Assembly: GCA_947166655.1 (NCBI GenBank)
Contig: CAMVFC010000024.1
Coordinates: forward strand, 1 to 35,434
Source: an uncultured Prevotellaceae bacterium
GTDB taxonomy: Bacteria > Bacteroidota > Bacteroidia > Bacteroidales > Bacteroidaceae
Direction: 5' to 3'
Length of the DNA stretch: 35,434 nt
The notes beneath the pieces are model-generated. The model was not told where the DNA came from and did not search any database. It saw only the letters and a list, made by a program, of their open reading frames with translations. This document shows positions 33,274 through 35,434 of this stretch, in pieces (position 1 is the first letter of the stretch; every line of letters begins with the position of its first letter). A program made the position numbers and the translations under genes.

Positions 33274-34683
33274 TTATCTCTGTTTCTTGAATATCATGTT
33301 CATGGCTGCGGGGTCGAGCGGCTGCATGGTGGGCAGTCGAAGGCTTTTCACCATGTGCATCGTACCCTGTTTATACTTCTGGAAATGTTCGGTCTTCAGA
33401 TGCTGCTGATAAGCTTCCTCGGAAGCATAAATCTCGAGGATGCGAATCTGAGTGGAGTCCTCGGCGCTCTGCATGGGGAAGAGGCAGACGACGCCCGGCT
33501 CACGCTCCACGCTCTGGCGGTCCACCTCGTTGGCAAAGGACAGATATTCTTCCAGATACTGCGGATACACTTCTATCTCAGCCAGGCGACAAAGAAGTGT
33601 CCCGGCAGACTCACCCCCGACGTTATCCGATATCAACTTCTCCGCGTTCTTGTACAGAATCATCTCCTTGAAAGGTGAGAGGTCGGGTTCAGTCGAAAGA
33701 TACTGCTTCATGCGCTGCAAACCCTGGGTGAGCACCTGCGGAGACACATAGGGATAATCGGAACCATAGAGCAGATGGTCGGGCGTAGTGATGGTAAGCA
33801 GCATGCGGATGACTTCGGGCGAGTGTGCACCGGCGAGGTCATAGTATAGCGCAGCAAGATTCTTCTCCCAATCTATTTCACCTACCATACCGTTCTTTTG
33901 CATCACTGCGGCCAGAGATTTCATCCGAGGCACGGCCAGCGGCAGATAGGCTCCGCAATGGGGCACCACCACCTTTACATTCGGATAGCGCGCCAGCACG
34001 TTGCGCGAAATCATGTTCGCGACGGCGCGCGTGGTCTCCGAGAGATATTCCTGCATAGCCAGTGGCGTCTGTCGCATCACCTGACGGTTGACAGGTTCTG
34101 GCCGGTGGGGATGCAGTATCACCATCGCCCTACGCGCATTGAGCACCGAGAAGAGCGTGTCCAGTTCCGGCGCGCCGAGATACTGCCCGTCGGCGTAGAC
34201 TTCGTCCGTCACGTCCCGCCCATTCCGTCGAGCTTGTCGGCTCACGCAGCTCCGAACGTTCGTAGCCAGTTTGATGCCGTCGGCCTTCAGCGTGTCAAGC
34301 GCATAGACGGCCTCGCGGATGGCAGCATCGACATCGGGCAGCGGCAAGGAGGCGCAGAACAGGAATCGCCCCGGATGCTCCTGCTTCAGCTTTGCGGCGG
34401 CCTCGTTGGTGCGCCTCACGACTTCTGCAGATGACGGCTGCGGAGCCGCCAGCGTCAGCACCGATGTCTCGATGCCCGCTTCGTCCATCCAGCGCAGATG
34501 CGCCTCCGCATCATACTTCGGTAAGGGGAAACCCTCGTCCATCAGCCGCCCCTCGCCATCGAGAGCCGACAGGAACTCTGGAGTGATGATGTGGCTGTGC
34601 ATGTCTATCACGCCCTGAGCTTTCGCATCAGTCCCTGCCATCAGCGGCAACAGCAACAGTGGTAAATAGTTGTGGCGTATCAT
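33274..34683 (-). CDS. Exported amidohydrolase (ACMSD-like) with C-terminal ABM monooxygenase-like domain
   Basis: 469 residues from ATG 34683; the track start at 34728 is a GTG inside the -7 box. Signal peptide about 1-22 ('YLPLLLLPLMAGTDAKA'). The TIM-barrel metal hydrolase of the amidohydrolase-2/ACMSD group covers about 24-345: 'IDMHSHI' gives the HxH pair (His29, His31), 'MVILHPHRPE' and 'VVPHCGAYLP' the further His, and 'LLYGSDYPYV' the Asp. About residues 360-469 form an antibiotic-biosynthesis-monooxygenase (ABM) ferredoxin-like domain ('RLAEIEVYPQYLEEYLSFANEVD', 'IRILEIYASEEAYQQHLKTEHF'). ACMSD-like enzymes decarboxylate or hydrolyse aromatic-derived acids; ABM domains oxidise polycyclic phenols without cofactor. 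First gene of the exported three-gene operon. Confidence 0.87.
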   Translation of the reverse strand: MIRHNYLPLLLLPLMAGTDAKAQGVIDMHSHIITPEFLSALDGEGRLMDEGFPLPKYDAEAHLRWMDEAGIETSVLTLAAPQPSSAEVVRRTNEAAAKLKQEHPGRFLFCASLPLPDVDAAIREAVYALDTLKADGIKLATNVRSCVSRQARRNGRDVTDEVYADGQYLGAPELDTLFSVLNARRAMVILHPHRPEPVNRQVMRQTPLAMQEYLSETTRAVANMISRNVLARYPNVKVVVPHCGAYLPLAVPRMKSLAAVMQKNGMVGEIDWEKNLAALYYDLAGAHSPEVIRMLLTITTPDHLLYGSDYPYVSPQVLTQGLQRMKQYLSTEPDLSPFKEMILYKNAEKLISDNVGGESAGTLLCRLAEIEVYPQYLEEYLSFANEVDRQSVEREPGVVCLFPMQSAEDSTQIRILEIYASEEAYQQHLKTEHFQKYKQGTMHMVKSLRLPTMQPLDPAAMNMIFKKQR

Positions 34684-34727
34684 TCTTCGTAAACGATTTA
34701 AGATGTCATTTTTTATATTAGACGGCA

Positions 34728-34735
34728 CAAAGATA
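34728..34735 (-). promoter_or_regulatory. -7 promoter element for the exported three-gene operon
   Basis: Minus-strand TATCTTTG, a perfect TAnnTTTG match about 45 bases before the ATG at 34683. The nearest upstream TTG on that strand is 27 bases away, too far, so the promoter may need an activator. Confidence 0.6.
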
Positions 34736-34887
34736 CTGCAGATTTCCTGTTTGCATGTTAATCAAATCACGGATTGTTCAACCAAAATCACTGAATCTGA
34801 TCTAATGTACGAGCGAAGCAGACGTGCGGGAATTCAAAAACAGAGGGCATAATTAGACACATGAGACGAAGGGGATTGACAAAAGAA

Positions 34888-34919
34888 AAACTGCGACGAG
34901 GTGTCGCAGTTTCTTTTTG
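34888..34919 (-). terminator. Intrinsic terminator, best read on the minus strand
   Basis: AAACTGCGAC (34888-34897) and GTCGCAGTTT (34903-34912) are perfect 10-base arms with a 5-base loop. On the minus strand it is followed by TTTTCTTTTG, a U tract; on the plus strand by CTTTTTG, so it can work both ways. On the minus strand it ends the transcript of the 34989-35114 peptide ORF and shields the amidohydrolase promoter. Confidence 0.85.
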
Positions 34920-34936
34920 CATAGCATTTACCCCAA

Positions 34937-34976
34937 CCCTCCCCATCGCTTGCTGCCAGCATACCGATGGGGAGGG
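34937..34976. repeat. Perfect 12-bp inverted repeat
   Basis: CCCTCCCCATCG (34937-34948) and CGATGGGGAGGG (34965-34976) around a 16-base loop. It lies just past the stop of the small peptide ORF and just before the intrinsic terminator. Confidence 0.85.
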
Positions 34977-34988
34977 GCACTATTGACG

Positions 34989-35114
34989 TTATTCCCACTC
35001 GTCCCACTCCACTTCGCCGCGACCGCGGACACGGGCAGGGCCGCTGCCAACACCACCGTAACCGATGTCGGCATTGCCGTCGACATTACTTACAGTGCAG
35101 AGCAAGGTGAGCAT
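34989..35114 (-). CDS. Short Gly-rich peptide with acidic Trp C-terminus, possibly 5'-truncated
   Basis: 41 codons from ATG 35114 to TAA, too short for the ORF track. It reads 'MLTLLCTVSNVDGNADIGY' then 'GGVGSGPARVRGRGEVEW' and ends 'DEWE'. This pattern (a short hydrophobic head, an 'xDIGYGGxGxGPARV' middle and a W-D-E-W end) resembles short peptides I have seen in Prevotella and related genomes, which normally carry 15-25 more N-terminal residues beginning Met-Lys-Lys. Here the frame upstream stays open for only eight codons and meets TAA inside the palindromic repeat, so the original start may have been replaced by that element. Third codon positions are rich in G/C as in neighbouring genes, and two hairpins including a good terminator follow on the same strand. 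Function unknown; expression unproven. Confidence 0.5.
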   Translation of the reverse strand: MLTLLCTVSNVDGNADIGYGGVGSGPARVRGRGEVEWDEWE

Positions 35115-35126
35115 TAGAAATGTTCG

Positions 35127-35344
35127 AAGAACCGCAGATTAAACAGATTCCGGACTCTCCCCCCCGCCCTCCCTAAAGGGAGGGAGCAGTTACTTGTAAA
35201 AACAGAGGACGTGGTAATCCTGCTCTTGTTTGGTAACCGCTCCCTCCCTTTAGGGTGCGAGGAAGACGGGACTGAGTGTTCCGTCTGGACTCGTTCGGGG
35301 GAGAGTCCAGGGAGAGTCCGGAATCTGTTTAATCTGTGGTTCTT
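35127..35344. mobile_element. 218-bp nested palindromic element (MITE-like)
   Basis: Outer arms 35127-35160 and 35311-35344 are inverted copies with 33 of 34 bases matching (both contain CAGATTAAACAGATTCCGGA). Inner arms 35171-35193 and 35233-35255 match at 22 of 23 bases. Further hairpins are CCCTCCCT-AA-AGGGAGGG (35168-35185) and CTGGACTC/GAGTCCAG (35285-35310). No ORF or transposase. I see no clear target-site duplication. One inner segment is shared with the 28463-28543 palindrome. Confidence 0.7.
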
Positions 35345-35347
35345 TGT

Positions 35348-35434
35348 CACTTTTGCGCAAAACTCTTGGCACTTTTCGTGAAAACTCTTGACACTTTTGG
35401 TCAAAACCCTTGGCAGTTTCGGTCGAAACCCTTA
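35348..35434. repeat. 22-bp tandem array running off the right edge (4 units visible)
   Basis: Units begin at 35348, 35370, 35392 and 35414, exactly 22 bases apart, each reading roughly CACTTTT-nnnn-AAAACYCTTGR. The core of each unit is itself a short palindrome (TTTTGCGCAAAA, TTTTCGTGAAAA, TTTTGGTCAAAA, TTTCGGTCGAAA). The fourth unit is cut by the window end, so the total number is unknown. Confidence 0.9.

Larger units (their letters stand above)
34684..34988. other. 305-bp gap upstream of the amidohydrolase operon
   Basis: Holds the operon's -7 box (34728-34735), a bidirectional terminator (34888-34919) and a second hairpin (34937-34976). A 16-codon plus-strand ORF near 34805 is too short to call. 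No other structure seen. Confidence 0.6.

Noticed and set aside
34917-35117. 66-codon plus-strand ORF
   Set aside because: TTG start inside the terminator stem region and antisense to the better-supported 41-codon peptide ORF.
35114-35404. 96-codon minus-strand ORF over the right-end repeats
   Set aside because: It translates the nested palindrome and part of the 22-bp array; its residues are dictated by repeat DNA and show no protein-like pattern.
35348-35434. CRISPR array at the right edge
   Set aside because: Period is 22 bases with no room for spacers of 30 bases or more; units are direct tandem copies and no cas gene is present.

Overview
This window is chromosomal DNA from a member of the Bacteroidota, most likely order Bacteroidales and close to Prevotellaceae. 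The evidence is the repeated promoter signature TAnnTTTG (often with TTTG or TTG 19-20 bases upstream), the lack of clear Shine-Dalgarno sites, tRNA genes without an encoded CCA, and lineage-typical genes (DUF4301, a GH13_8-like GlgB, NhaD, a DUF6250-like protein, a YhcH-family protein, golvesin-domain proteins). The family placement is inferred; no 16S gene is present. Many ORF-track starts are GTG/TTG codons lying in or before promoters, so I moved the start to a downstream ATG where promoter position or protein ends justified it.

Layout. 1-60 is a partial tRNA-Arg. 199-1716 (-) is a DUF4301 protein. 1845-5190 (+) is a RelA-type (p)ppGpp synthetase with a decayed hydrolase site, followed by a secreted MORN-repeat protein. 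5347-7959 (+) is a YhcH-family protein and a glycogen branching enzyme. 8117-9163 (+) is a secreted Ser/Arg-rich repeat protein. 9164-12163 (-) is tRNA-Pro, recR, a small membrane protein, a family-2 glycosyltransferase and a GNAT. 12239-18478 (-) is a compact lon-tgt-lptF/G-DEAD helicase operon. 18823-25158 (-) is a six-gene run: small conserved protein, PlsC-like acyltransferase, a 986-residue amidase/golvesin-domain protein, a TrmN6-like methyltransferase, a DUF6250-like protein and an SPFH protein. 25526-26938 (-) is NhaD. 27089-28454 (+) is tRNA-Gly and rarA. 28546-30540 (-) is a glycosyltransferase and a nucleoside-hydrolase lipoprotein. 30924-34683 (-) is a three-gene operon in which every product has an export signal: an amidohydrolase-ABM fusion, a cupin-carboxymuconolactone decarboxylase protein and a flavodoxin-cyclophilin-like fusion. 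34684-35434 is repeat-rich and holds a small peptide ORF.

Most of the window is housekeeping: stringent response, glycogen synthesis, recombination, proteolysis, tRNA modification, LPS export, pH/Na+ homeostasis. The less ordinary parts are the exported redox/aromatic-type operon at 30.9-34.7 kb; the right end, with nested palindromes, a 22-bp tandem array and a 41-codon peptide ORF abutting a palindromic element; a second 22-bp array upstream of lon; and a dispersed palindromic core shared between 28.5 kb and 35.3 kb. Everything here was read by eye; no database search was run, and family names come from recognised motifs and domain order.
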